From the NCBI GenBank assembly GCA_913061515.1, contig CAJXSF010000011.1, positions 1 through 64,000 on the forward strand: 64,000 nucleotides of DNA. The letters are read 5' to 3'. Positions 1 through 8,885 of this stretch are shown piece by piece. The notes below the pieces were generated by a model. The model saw only the letters and a list, made by a program, of their open reading frames with translations. It had not been told where the DNA came from and searched no databases. Each line of letters opens with the position of its first letter. The first letter of the stretch is position 1. The position numbers and the translations under genes are program-made. The stretch comes from an uncultured Gammaproteobacteria bacterium. Its GTDB lineage: Bacteria; Pseudomonadota; Gammaproteobacteria; Pseudomonadales; Pseudohongiellaceae.

Positions 1-593
1 CTTCTGACTGGTATGCGGCAGTCAGTCGTGCGGCACTGCGCTCCGAAGCCGATTTGGTGATTAAGTCGACATTCCGTCACGGGAAATTGCAACGTCTTTT
101 GCATAGCACTTCTGATTTCACCATTATGCGTCACAGCCCAGCGCCAGTGCTGTTGGTTCGTGACCGCAAGAGCTTCAGCGGTAAAGTAATACTCGCGGCA
201 CTGGATATCGAATCTAAAGACGAAGGGCACATCGGTTTGAACAATGCGGTTATGAAGCATGCGCATCAAATGGCGGAGTTTACTGGCTTGCCGTTGCATG
301 TGATCGCCGCGACTTCACGTAAGCCTGACTGCAGCCATATTCTTGCCGGTGAAGAGCAACATCCCGATGGCGACGAAGCCACTATCGCCCATGCCTTTGA
401 CGTTGAACGTGCAAATTTCCATGTTGTGCGCGGTGATGCAAAGCGCGTCATTCCGGAGCAGGCAAATTTATTAAAAGCAGACATCGTCGTCTTAGGCGTG
501 TCTAAACGCAGTGGTGCACAAGGTGTGCTCGTAGGCACGACAGCACAGAAGATCCTCGATAAACTTGATTGCGACGTACTGGCAGTCAATTAA
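1..593 (+). CDS. Universal stress protein, UspE-like (5' end missing)
   Basis: The frame is open from the window edge (first full codon at position 3), so the gene starts upstream; the internal TTG at 54 is not a real start. The first visible residues, with the pattern AADLVIKSTFRHGKLQR...PAPVLLV, look like the end of a first Usp domain. A complete second Usp domain follows (from KVILAALDIES on). It ends with the nucleotide-loop pattern GVSKRSGAQGVLVGTTAQKIL, resembling G-2x-G-9x-G-S/T. Two tandem Usp domains are typical of UspE, a cytoplasmic stress protein. A hairpin at 607-630 may terminate transcription. The gene symbol is left empty because half the protein is out of view. Confidence 0.85.
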   Translation, partial: SDWYAAVSRAALRSEADLVIKSTFRHGKLQRLLHSTSDFTIMRHSPAPVLLVRDRKSFSGKVILAALDIESKDEGHIGLNNAVMKHAHQMAEFTGLPLHVIAATSRKPDCSHILAGEEQHPDGDEATIAHAFDVERANFHVVRGDAKRVIPEQANLLKADIVVLGVSKRSGAQGVLVGTTAQKILDKLDCDVLAVN

Positions 594-606
594 GTTTGTG
601 TTTGCG

Positions 607-645
607 GTGGCTGCGCGTGAGTGCGGCCACTTCTTCCTTCCTCGT
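607..645 (+). terminator. Probable intrinsic terminator after the Usp gene
   Basis: A ten-pair stem (607-616 with 621-630, two of the pairs G-T) closes a GTGA tetraloop and is followed by a pyrimidine-rich tract, ttcttccttcctc. It starts 14 bases after the Usp stop codon. The tail is not a pure T run, so termination may be partial. Confidence 0.45.
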
Positions 646-723
646 ATTGACTTAACACAAAGTGTCAATCTAGCAGCGTAGTATACTGGGAGCAATTTAG
701 CACAATTACACCCGAGAATTACT

Positions 724-2292
724 ATGAAGCGTCGCACGTTTGTACAAAAGCTCTGCGCAACATCCTTGCTGCTGGGCGCATCGCCTAAGCTGCTGCAAGC
801 GCAGTCGATGGCGCGGATAACACCCGCCACCGCCACCCCCGGCTTTATTCCCGATATTGAAATACTGCTACGGGCTGAAGTGGGCGAGGCCGCTCTTCGA
901 GATGGTGAGCCTACTAAGGTTTGGCGCTTTGCTGGCGAGATCATGAAAGGGCCGCAAGAGTCTCTCCAGTTTCTTCATGGTTCAGAACATATTCCTATTA
1001 TCCGCATCCGCAAGGGACAAAAACTGCGTATTCATTTCGAAAATCATTTGCCTGAAGACAGCATCGTGCATTGGCATGGTTTGAATATTGAGCAGCGCAT
1101 GGACGGGCATCCGATGTATGCGATTCCCCCAGGTGCACGTTATGTCTATGAGATTAATATCGAGAACCGGGCAGGGACTTATTGGTTCCATCCTCACCCC
1201 CATGAGCGCACCTCTTTTCAAGTTTATCAAGGGCTTGCCGGGATGCTTGTCGTACATGATGGCGAAGAGGAGGCGGCGGGATTGCCTGACATGGCTCATG
1301 AAATCCCCCTAATGATTCAGGATCGAAGCTTCGATGATAACAATCAACTTGTTTATATCGGGCCAATGCGTCACAACTGGATGATGGGGTTTCGCGGGGA
1401 CTATGTCTTGGTCAATGGTCGAGTGTCTTACGCACGAACAGTGGACAGAACAGCGCACCGGGTGCGGATCGTCAATACCTCGAACGCTAGTCTCTATCAC
1501 TTGCGTTGGAGCGATGGTTCACCTTTCACTGTCATAGCCACCGATGGTGGCTTGCTGGCGCAGTCGCGTGAACAGGCAACTCTTACTCTTGGCGTTGGAG
1601 AGCGTGTGGACGTATGGGTAGAATTCTCAGGCTTCCAGGCCGGCGAGCAAATGCATTTGCTTGCTGAATCGTACACGCCTTCGTTGCAAAATATTACGGC
1701 TGAGCAAGGCGGCGCAGATCTGCAAGAAGGCGCAAGGCCCATTGCGAGTTTTCAGTTTTCCGATCAGGCTCCAATACAGCATGCCCCTCCATCACACCTG
1801 AGCGAACAGCCTGTTTTGGCAGAGCGAGAGGCGGTGAATATTGATTCTCCACGCCCTATCGATATCGCCATGAGAAGAGGCAGTTTCTATTTGAATAACC
1901 GGCTCTTTGGAGCAATGCAAGATGTCCCTGAAGAGAATAAGGTAAAGCTTGGCAGTACAGAGGTTTGGGAGTTTAGCAATGACTCGTCCATGGGTATGGG
2001 CATGGGTATGGGTATGGGGGCGATGATGCAAATGGCCCACCCAATGCATGTTCACAATGTGCAATTTAAAGTGCTATCTCGAACAGGAACTAGGCAAGAC
2101 GATGCTCTGCATCAACGACTGCGCGCAGGGTTCACAGATTATGGACTGAAAGATGTGGTTGTCGTGATGCCAGGGGAGCGAGTCCGAGTATTGATGAAAT
2201 TTGAAAATCACACGGGAATCTATCTCTATCATTGCCATATTCTTGAACATGAAGATTTAGGCATGATGCAGAACTATTTGATTGAAGCCTGA
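724..2292 (+). CDS. Tat-exported multicopper oxidase with Met-rich segment (CueO/laccase-like)
   Basis: This 522-residue protein should oxidise a reduced substrate (Cu(I), metal ions or phenols) with O2 in the periplasm. It begins MKRRTFVQKL with a hydrophobic stretch ending LLQAQS, a twin-arginine signal suited to a folded copper enzyme. All four copper-ligand motifs are visible: HWHG (116-119), HPHPH (156-160), HPMHVH (439-444) and HCHILEHEDLGM (503-514), with Met514 as the likely type-1 axial ligand. A run of alternating Met and Gly (423-432), then AMMQM, sits just before the third motif. Such Met-rich elements in CueO deliver Cu(I), so copper tolerance is the favoured but unproven role. 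The 3' end overlaps the convergent epimerase gene by 19 bases. Confidence 0.93.
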   Translation: MKRRTFVQKLCATSLLLGASPKLLQAQSMARITPATATPGFIPDIEILLRAEVGEAALRDGEPTKVWRFAGEIMKGPQESLQFLHGSEHIPIIRIRKGQKLRIHFENHLPEDSIVHWHGLNIEQRMDGHPMYAIPPGARYVYEINIENRAGTYWFHPHPHERTSFQVYQGLAGMLVVHDGEEEAAGLPDMAHEIPLMIQDRSFDDNNQLVYIGPMRHNWMMGFRGDYVLVNGRVSYARTVDRTAHRVRIVNTSNASLYHLRWSDGSPFTVIATDGGLLAQSREQATLTLGVGERVDVWVEFSGFQAGEQMHLLAESYTPSLQNITAEQGGADLQEGARPIASFQFSDQAPIQHAPPSHLSEQPVLAEREAVNIDSPRPIDIAMRRGSFYLNNRLFGAMQDVPEENKVKLGSTEVWEFSNDSSMGMGMGMGMGAMMQMAHPMHVHNVQFKVLSRTGTRQDDALHQRLRAGFTDYGLKDVVVVMPGERVRVLMKFENHTGIYLYHCHILEHEDLGMMQNYLIEA

Positions 2293-3173
2293 ACGCTCGC
2301 CAGCGCTTGCTGTATTTCTGTGTGCTGGAAGCTATAGCCACTTGCCTGCAGTTTTTCCGGAATAGTTTTAGTGCTGCTCATTAACAATTTTGCTTGTTCG
2401 CCTAGCAATAGGCGTAAAACCCATGCAGGGGGTGTCATAAACACGGGGCGATGCAAGGTCTTGCCAAGTGCATAAGCAAACTGTTTATAACGTACTGGGT
2501 TTGGCGCGCAGAGATTAAACGGCCCTACCGCTGAGTCTTTATCGAGCAAATGAATTACAGCTTCGACCCAGTCTTGTACATGTATCCAGCTAAACCAGAA
2601 TTGCCCGTCCCCTAATGAGCCTCCTAAACCCAGTTTAAATAAAGGCAACAGAGGTTTGAGTAGGCCGCCATTTCCCAAGACTAGCCCTGTTCGCAAGCTG
2701 ACAACTCGCAGGTCTTTCAGGTTTGCACTTGCTGTTTGCGCGGCGGCCTCCCAATCGGCGACTAATTGCGCGGCCCAATCACTACCCTTTGGGGCTTGTT
2801 CGGTTAGAGCTGTGTCTGAGCAATCGCCATAGAATCCAATCGCAGACCCAGTTAGTAGGACTCTTGGCGCTTTATCTTGGCGGCTTAGCCAGTCCATTAA
2901 AGTCTCGGTGGTGTCAATCCGGCTTGCACGAAGCGTCTTTTTGCGCGCTTGCGTCCAAAGTCCTGAAAACAAATTCGCACCGGCAAGATTAACAACCGCG
3001 TCAACAGCTTCGCTGATTTGTTCTAGCGAACTGATCCATTCGCTTGCCGATTTTCGAGGTGTATGTTTGCTCGTGTCACGGCTCCACACAATGACATGGT
3101 CGCCTCTTGCAATAAGCGCCTTGCTTAGAGCTTGCCCCAGAAATCCGCTACCGCCAGTAATCAAAACTTTCAT
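2274..3173 (-). CDS. TIGR01777-family NAD-dependent epimerase (YfcH-like)
   Basis: A 299-residue protein from the ATG at 3173; a GTG three codons upstream is possible, but MKVLITGGSGFLG is the usual family start. The Rossmann motif GGSGFLG lies at residues 7-13. The C-terminal part (from about VFMTPPAWVLRLLLGEQA) is the DUF1731 region that marks the TIGR01777/YfcH group of extended SDR proteins. Cytoplasmic; the substrate is not known for the family. It lies 22 bases downstream of the HAD phosphatase gene on the same strand and may be co-transcribed with it. Confidence 0.9.
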   Translation of the reverse strand: MKVLITGGSGFLGQALSKALIARGDHVIVWSRDTSKHTPRKSASEWISSLEQISEAVDAVVNLAGANLFSGLWTQARKKTLRASRIDTTETLMDWLSRQDKAPRVLLTGSAIGFYGDCSDTALTEQAPKGSDWAAQLVADWEAAAQTASANLKDLRVVSLRTGLVLGNGGLLKPLLPLFKLGLGGSLGDGQFWFSWIHVQDWVEAVIHLLDKDSAVGPFNLCAPNPVRYKQFAYALGKTLHRPVFMTPPAWVLRLLLGEQAKLLMSSTKTIPEKLQASGYSFQHTEIQQALASVQASIK

Positions 3174-3195
3174 AGGAAACACTCAAGGGATGTTA

Positions 3196-3846
3196 TCAAA
3201 GCGTGACTAGCACTTTGTCTAATTCGGAGACGGTACTCACTAGTGCCGCCGGCGTAAAACGAGACAAACGCTCATCGTCATGGACTCCCCAGCGCACTCC
3301 AACACTGGGCATGCCGATGCGATGAGCCATTTCTAAGTCGTAGGTTGTGTCGCCTATCATGACCGCTTCGTGCGGCTGTAGCTCAAAGAAGGCGAGTATT
3401 TCTTCTAACATTGTAGGGTCTGGTTTAGAGCGTGTTTCATCGGCGCAGCGTGAAATATCAAAATGTTTCTCTAAGCCGCTGGACTGGAAAGCCGCATCGA
3501 GTCCGCGACGACTCTTGCCGGTGGCAACGGCCCTGCCAATGCCGCGATCACGCAAGCCGATTATGAGTTCGGTCATACCAGGAAAAATCTGCTGAGGCGT
3601 CGCTTCTTTGGAAAAAAAGTAGCGGCTATAGGCTGAGCGAATTGACTCAATGTCTGGGTCTTGCGCATCGGGGTAGAGCGTCTTTAATGCATCAACCATC
3701 CCAAGCCCAATGATATTTCTGTAGGCCGATTTTTCCAAAGTTGGAAAACCGAGGTCTTCCGCCGCCCTATGCAAACTGTCGGCGATATGGTCTATCGAAT
3801 CTACGACGGTGCCGTCCCAATCGAAGATGGCGATTTTGATAGTCAT
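3196..3846 (-). CDS. HAD-IA hydrolase, phosphoglycolate-phosphatase-like
   Basis: About 216 residues. I start at the ATG at 3846, which has GAGG about ten bases upstream; a TTG three codons earlier is less likely. HAD motif I is FDWDGTVVDS (Asp9 nucleophile, Asp11). The cap is alpha-helical. The motif III lysine is in SKPDP and motif IV is GDTTYD, so the enzyme looks catalytically complete. Related proteins hydrolyse small phosphomonoesters such as phosphoglycolate. Specificity cannot be read from sequence, hence no symbol. It is probably transcribed with the downstream epimerase gene. Confidence 0.88.
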   Translation of the reverse strand: MTIKIAIFDWDGTVVDSIDHIADSLHRAAEDLGFPTLEKSAYRNIIGLGMVDALKTLYPDAQDPDIESIRSAYSRYFFSKEATPQQIFPGMTELIIGLRDRGIGRAVATGKSRRGLDAAFQSSGLEKHFDISRCADETRSKPDPTMLEEILAFFELQPHEAVMIGDTTYDLEMAHRIGMPSVGVRWGVHDDERLSRFTPAALVSTVSELDKVLVTL

Positions 3847-4017
3847 GTTATGCAAACCTCGTTTAAGTTCTTAATACTGACATACCGTAAAGAACTACGC
3901 CACGTTGGGTAATTCAGACCTATTGTTGGGTTGTCTAATTGCGCTTGCCAGAGCTTCTTTGTACTCTGCAAGGCAAGGGTTCGTGGCTAACTTAGGGCTT
4001 GTTGAGCAGGTGACATA

Positions 4018-5706
4018 ATGAGTGTGAGTGCAATACTGACATTTCTAGGCGGAATTGGTTTGTTTCTTCTAGGTATGCGCTTGATGACCGAAGGTCTGAC
4101 CAGTGCCGCAGGGAGCACTTTACGGGTGATCTTAAGCTCGGCTACTCGTTCTAGAGTACGTGCTATTGCATCGGGGATTGGTATTACTGCCGTGGTGCAG
4201 TCCTCGGGTGCCGTTATTTTCGCGACTGTAGGGTTTGTGAATGCTAGCCTATTAAGCCTTGGTCAAGCCATTGGCATAATCTACGGGAGCAATATCGGTA
4301 CCACGTTTACATCATGGATCGTTGCGTTAATTGGATTTAATGTCGATTTGCAAGCATTGGCGATGCCTGCGATTGGTGTCGGCATGGCAATGTCTGTGAT
4401 GGGCGGTGCAAGGCGGTATGGCTCTCTAGGCCGAGCGCTTGCAGGGTTTGGTTTGTTTTTTCTTGGCATTGATGTGCTACGCGGCGCCTTCGAAGGTGTT
4501 GGCGATGTCGTGTCCCTTAATCAATGGGCTGGAGAGGGGGTTTTGAGCCTATTGCTTTTTCTTGTTATAGGCGCTCTGCTCACCACGCTTATGCAGTCCT
4601 CTAGCGCTGCATTGGCACTAACTCTTACAGCGACAGCCGGTGGCCTTATTCCTTTGGCTGCTGCCGCGGCAATGGTGATTGGCGCAAATGTTGGCACGAC
4701 ATCTATTGGTCTTTTTGCGGTGTTTGGTTCGACCGCGCCGGCCAAGCGTGCCGCCATGGCTCATGTCATCTTTAATGTGGTCAGTGCTTGCGTCGCTTTT
4801 GTTTTGTTGCCCGCATTGTTGTGGGTGGCTTTGCAGATCGCATGGTTGCTAGGCAGCACCGAAAATTTAGCGACCTCGCTAGCCATTTTTCATACTTTGG
4901 TCAATATTCTAGGTTTATTGATCATGTGGCCGCTCACCGACATATTGGTCGGTTTTTTGCAAAAACGGTTTAAGTCTGCAGTGGAGGATTTCAGCAGGCC
5001 GATGTTTTTAGACCGCAATGTACAAAGTACGCCAAGCCTCGCCTTGGATGCTTTGGCGCAAGAGTTGCTGCGCATGAACAAAATTGCCTGTGACATGGCA
5101 AAGGCAGCCATTAGCAGCGAAGTGACACAAAGAGACTTGTTGCAAGAAGGGCGCCTTGCCCTAGAGAATCTAAGTTTCGAAATTGGAGAGTTTGCCAGTG
5201 GTATTTCACGCGAAGGAATGCAAGCAGAACAAACTGGCGCGATTCCTGATGCGCAGCGCGTTGCACAATACTTAGTCAATGTTGTTGAGCATGCCAGTAC
5301 GATGGTCTCTCTTCACTCTACAGCGCAGTTGCAGGATGCACATTTGATGGACGCGCGTAATGCTTTACGCGCCCATGTGGCGCAATTATTAGAAAGTGTG
5401 ACTAGTGTTGGATCTGATTGGGATGGCAAGGCATTGAATGTGTCACGAGAAGCCTTTGAAGTGGAGTATCAAGCCCTTAAAGCTGATTTTCTGACGTCCG
5501 GCAGTTCTGGAGTATTAGCGCCGCGAATAATGGCAAATGCCTTAGAACGTCTAAGTGAGCTACATCGAATTGCTGACCAAGCTTATAAAGCAGCAGTTTA
5601 TATCGATCGTTATATACGGCACACTAAGGTGATATTGACTAAGCCTGAAGCAATACCCGCAGACGTCATTAAGTCTGGTAGTGCGTCCGACCTAAGTCAG
5701 CAGTAA
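4018..5706 (+). CDS. Na+/phosphate cotransporter family protein with PhoU-like domain
   Basis: A 562-residue inner-membrane protein. The first ~320 residues are strongly hydrophobic and contain the inverted repeat typical of Na/Pi-cotransporters (PF02690): AVVQSSGAVIF in the first half and TLMQSSSAALAL in the second. The first copy has QSSG where QSSS is usual. The C-terminal ~230 residues are polar and helical, resembling PhoU. Family members import or export phosphate with sodium. The acid phosphatase gene follows after 10 bases, so released phosphate is a plausible substrate. An imperfect inverted repeat (CTTGCC at 3944-3949 with GGCAAG at 3972-3977) lies in its upstream region. A second paralogue is at 20505-22166. 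Confidence 0.92.
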   Translation: MSVSAILTFLGGIGLFLLGMRLMTEGLTSAAGSTLRVILSSATRSRVRAIASGIGITAVVQSSGAVIFATVGFVNASLLSLGQAIGIIYGSNIGTTFTSWIVALIGFNVDLQALAMPAIGVGMAMSVMGGARRYGSLGRALAGFGLFFLGIDVLRGAFEGVGDVVSLNQWAGEGVLSLLLFLVIGALLTTLMQSSSAALALTLTATAGGLIPLAAAAAMVIGANVGTTSIGLFAVFGSTAPAKRAAMAHVIFNVVSACVAFVLLPALLWVALQIAWLLGSTENLATSLAIFHTLVNILGLLIMWPLTDILVGFLQKRFKSAVEDFSRPMFLDRNVQSTPSLALDALAQELLRMNKIACDMAKAAISSEVTQRDLLQEGRLALENLSFEIGEFASGISREGMQAEQTGAIPDAQRVAQYLVNVVEHASTMVSLHSTAQLQDAHLMDARNALRAHVAQLLESVTSVGSDWDGKALNVSREAFEVEYQALKADFLTSGSSGVLAPRIMANALERLSELHRIADQAYKAAVYIDRYIRHTKVILTKPEAIPADVIKSGSASDLSQQ

Positions 5707-5716
5707 AACCTAAAAT

Positions 5717-7030
5717 ATGAGAGATGCTATGAATCGGCTTACAGCGTTCACCTTTACACTATTTCTATTGCACAGTGTGCAAGCGAATTCTCAAGAGCCA
5801 ATGCAAGAGATGGCGCCTCGTGATGCCTTGCCATACGCGCTAGCGTGGAAGCAGACCGCTGCCGAGTATCAAGCCTTGTATTATCAAGGTTTTAATATCG
5901 CACGCATGCATGTGCAGGCGGCACTGGATGCCCGGCAAGCTGGCGAGCGCCCCTTAGCGATTATTACAGATGTGGATGATACGGTGCTGCACTCCCTTAG
6001 CTACTGGGGGCACTTGGTGCAACGCAATATGGATTTTTTCGATGATGCAATTTGGGATCGCTGGGTGCAAGCCAATCGGGTGACGGCGACTCCTGGTGCC
6101 GCTGAATTTTTAGCGTTCTGTGCTGCCAATAATGTCGAAGTGTTCTATGTCACTAGTCGTGACCAAGGCGAGAATACCTTTGAGCTCGCATTGGAAAATT
6201 TGCGTTCAGTGAACTTCCCCTATGTTGATGAAACACATGTGACGGTTCTAAGGGATTCGTCTAATAAAGAGCCGCGTCAGAAAGAGATCATGGAACAATA
6301 CAATGTTGTGACTGTGTTGGGGGACAATCTCAATGATTTTCAACGCAAATATCATATTAGGGATGATATAGATGGGCGCCTAGCGGCCATGGCTCAGGAC
6401 AAAGACAAATTTGGTCATGACTATGTGATTTTCCCCAACCCGACTGATGGACATTGGCTTGCTGCCATCTTTGGGGAGTCCGAGCCCGCGGCGAGTGAGG
6501 AGAATCGTGATTTGCTGCGCGGCTCCGCTCAGCGCTCGCGTTGGGACGATCCGATGGAGAGTGCTCGTAATGCCTATTATGAAGGAGATTTTTTGCAAGC
6601 CTTGTCAATTTGGCGCCCCTTGGCCGAGCAAGGCAATGCGCGTGCACAAAATAATTTGGGCATTTTGTACCGCAATGGTGAGGGAGTCGTTCAAGATCTA
6701 GATGCCGCAAGGCGCTGGCTATTGCAGGCCGCCGAGCAAGGCTATGCGCGCGCACAATTCAGTTTAGGAATGATGTATGACTTCGGCCAAGGGGTGGTGC
6801 AGGATTACGCGCAGGCTATTCGCTGGTATCTGCAAGCGGCAGCCAATGGAGACCCAGATGCTCAGTTCAACTTGGGTGTGCTCTACGCTGATGGGCGCGG
6901 GGTCACAAAGAGCCTAGCAGAGGCGGCACGCTTTTACGCCTTGGCCGCAGAGCAGGGCCACGAGAACGCGCAGAATGTGCTCGCGCGAATGTCGATTGCA
7001 AGAGACGACGTGCCCGATCTTGCGCAATAA
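5717..7030 (+). CDS. Secreted class C (P4-type) acid phosphatase fused to Sel1 repeats
   Basis: A 437-residue protein with a signal peptide (hydrophobic to about residue 20, QANSQ junction). The alternative ATG at 5729 gives a cleaner signal peptide. The N-terminal two thirds is an HAD-type acid phosphatase resembling lipoprotein e(P4): motif I is DVDDTVL (residues 85-91), with FYVTSRDQ and LGDNLNDF as later HAD motifs. From about residue 280 the protein carries about four Sel1 repeats (AEQGNARAQNNLGILYRNGEG and relatives). No lipobox cysteine is visible, so it is probably periplasmic. Position directly after a Na/Pi transporter suggests phosphate release and uptake. The Sel1 tail is not part of classical P4 enzymes. 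Confidence 0.87.
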   Translation: MRDAMNRLTAFTFTLFLLHSVQANSQEPMQEMAPRDALPYALAWKQTAAEYQALYYQGFNIARMHVQAALDARQAGERPLAIITDVDDTVLHSLSYWGHLVQRNMDFFDDAIWDRWVQANRVTATPGAAEFLAFCAANNVEVFYVTSRDQGENTFELALENLRSVNFPYVDETHVTVLRDSSNKEPRQKEIMEQYNVVTVLGDNLNDFQRKYHIRDDIDGRLAAMAQDKDKFGHDYVIFPNPTDGHWLAAIFGESEPAASEENRDLLRGSAQRSRWDDPMESARNAYYEGDFLQALSIWRPLAEQGNARAQNNLGILYRNGEGVVQDLDAARRWLLQAAEQGYARAQFSLGMMYDFGQGVVQDYAQAIRWYLQAAANGDPDAQFNLGVLYADGRGVTKSLAEAARFYALAAEQGHENAQNVLARMSIARDDVPDLAQ

Positions 7031-7105
7031 AGATAAAGCTATTTTACTTGCACGGTTAAAACTTCTATCCTCCTGTTTCTGTTAGTTATTAGGAGTTACA
7101 CCGCC

Positions 7106-8884
7106 GTGTCCATTTTTCAAAAGAAAACTCTCGTTCGTTCTTTGCAGACAACGCTTTGTGCTGCACTCCTTGTTGCATGTTCCGAAGGGCCGCAAGAGCC
7201 TCAAGAATTAAACATCGTGGCAGACATGGTGCTGACGGACGCGAAAGTTTACTCCTTTGCTTGGGATGCCCCTTCTTCTGAGGGCGTGCCAGCCGCTAAC
7301 GCTCCCTATGCCAATGGCGTATGGACTCCGGATGCCCAGGCCGTAGCAATTAAAGATGGCATTCTCTTAGCTATCGGCAACAACGACGACGTTCAGGAGT
7401 TTGTTGGCGCCGCAACCGAAGTGCTGTCTTTAGATGGTGCTGTGGTCATGCCTGGTTTCGTGGACACCCACACTCATATCAATGAGCTCGGGGCAACGCT
7501 TGACGTCGTCGACTTAAAAGGGGTCGAGAACGAAGAGGAGGCGGTGCGCCGAGTGGAAGAGTATGTCGTATTGAACGATGTCCCGCAGGGTCAATGGATA
7601 GTGGCCAGAGGTTGGGATGAAGGGCTTTGGGCGGATAGCTTTCCCACGCACGCCTTGTTGACCTCACGGGTTCCCAACAATCCAGTATTGATGGATGGTA
7701 TGAATGGATTTGGTGCTTGGGGCAATAAGCTCGCAATGGAAGCTGCAGGGATCACTGCCGAAGCGCAAGACCCTGTTGGCGGCGAAATATTGCGTGATGC
7801 AGCGGGCCAACCGACAGGCGCGGTGCGTAATCGCGGGGTGGCACTCTACCGTGAAGCTGTACCGCCTTTGACTCTTGAGCGCATGCAGAATCGTCTTGAA
7901 AATGGTTTGCGCATCATGAGTGAATCTGGCTTCACTGCCGTGCACCACGCAGGGGTTGATACAGCGCAGATGGCTGCTTACGAGGCGCTTGCCGCGCAAG
8001 ACCGCTTGCCTATTCGCGTCAATGCAATGGTCAGTGGCCGCGATAAGCCTCTAATGGAACAATGGCTTGAACGAGGCCCTACGCGTTTCGCTGGAGATAA
8101 GCTGTTCGTGCATTCAGTGAAGGGATACTACGACGGCTCTTTAGGGGCCAGAGGTGCGAAACTAATAGAAGAATACACTGATCAGCCCGGGCATTTCGGA
8201 GTCTCTGGCGAAGAGTATGGGTTCTTCACCGAAGAAATTTCCTCGATGTTGCAAGGTGGCTTCCAAGTCAATATTCATGCGATTGGTGACGGCGGCAACC
8301 GCGAAGTATTGCAGTTCTTTGCAGATAATTTTGCACGCAACCCTAGCCTAAAAGAAAATCGACACCGCATTGAGCACGCACAAGTTGTGCACCCTGATGA
8401 CTTCGCTGTGTATGACGAGCTCGATATTATTGCAGCGGTGCAGCCGCCATTCGTAGCAGAAGATAAAGTCTGGACGGTCGACTGAATAGGCTTGGAGCGT
8501 GCTGCAGGTGCTTACGCATGGCGCACCTTCCGACGCCATAATGTGCCCTTAGTGTTTGGTTCGGATTTAATGGGTTACGACTGGAGCATCTTCTACGGTC
8601 TGCACTCGGCAATCATGCGTCAGAGTATTGATTCAGAACCTGCAGGTGGCTGGTTTCCCGAAGAGAAACTCAGTGCAGAAGAAACTATTCGCGGCTACAC
8701 GGTCAATGCCTCGTACGCGAATTTCACAGAAGAGTCGACAGGCAAGCTTGTTGAGGGAATGTGGGCTGACATCACTGTGCTAGACACTGATGTCTTTGCC
8801 GATGTTCGAGAAGACCCTGCCAGCTTATTAGCTGGCAAAGTCTTAATGACAATCGTGAATGGTGAAATTGTCTATCAACAGTAG
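7106..8884 (+). pseudogene. YtcJ-type metal-dependent amidohydrolase interrupted by in-frame TGA (codon 460)
   Basis: The GTG start has AGGAG ten bases upstream. A lipoprotein-like signal ends LLVACSEG. Amidohydro_3 features include the metal-binding HTH in GFVDTHTHIN (122-124), NIHAIGDGGN and RHRIEHAQ. The frame stops at TGA 8483-8485 and continues in the same frame, without another stop, to TAG at 8882-8884. Across the stop the protein would read WTVD-stop-IGLERAAGAYAWRTF, then VFGSD. Family members normally have Arg before [IL]G.ERA, so CGA to TGA is the simplest change. The full length would be 592 residues, normal for the family. It is either an inactivated gene or a base error; the upstream piece alone lacks the last metal-site Asp (FGSD). 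Confidence 0.85.
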
Positions 8885-8885
8885 A

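Noticed and set aside
1792-2064. Antisense frame with a run of His-Thr repeats
   Set aside because: It is the reverse reading of the Met-Gly microsatellite in the multicopper oxidase, with no ribosome site or homology.
3944-3977. Inverted repeat before the first Na/Pi transporter as a Pho box
   Set aside because: It does not match the direct-repeat CTGTCAT pattern of PhoB sites, and I see no convincing Pho box before either transporter gene.
8483-8485. TGA read as a sense codon (reassigned code) in this organism
   Set aside because: Many intact genes end in TGA at the expected family length, for example at 2292, 20408, 22166 and 42233, so TGA is a working stop.
8483-8530. Selenocysteine insertion at the amidohydrolase TGA
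   Set aside because: The family has Arg, not Cys, at this place. The sequence after the TGA could form only a weak, poorly positioned stem, and no selenoprotein machinery is in view.
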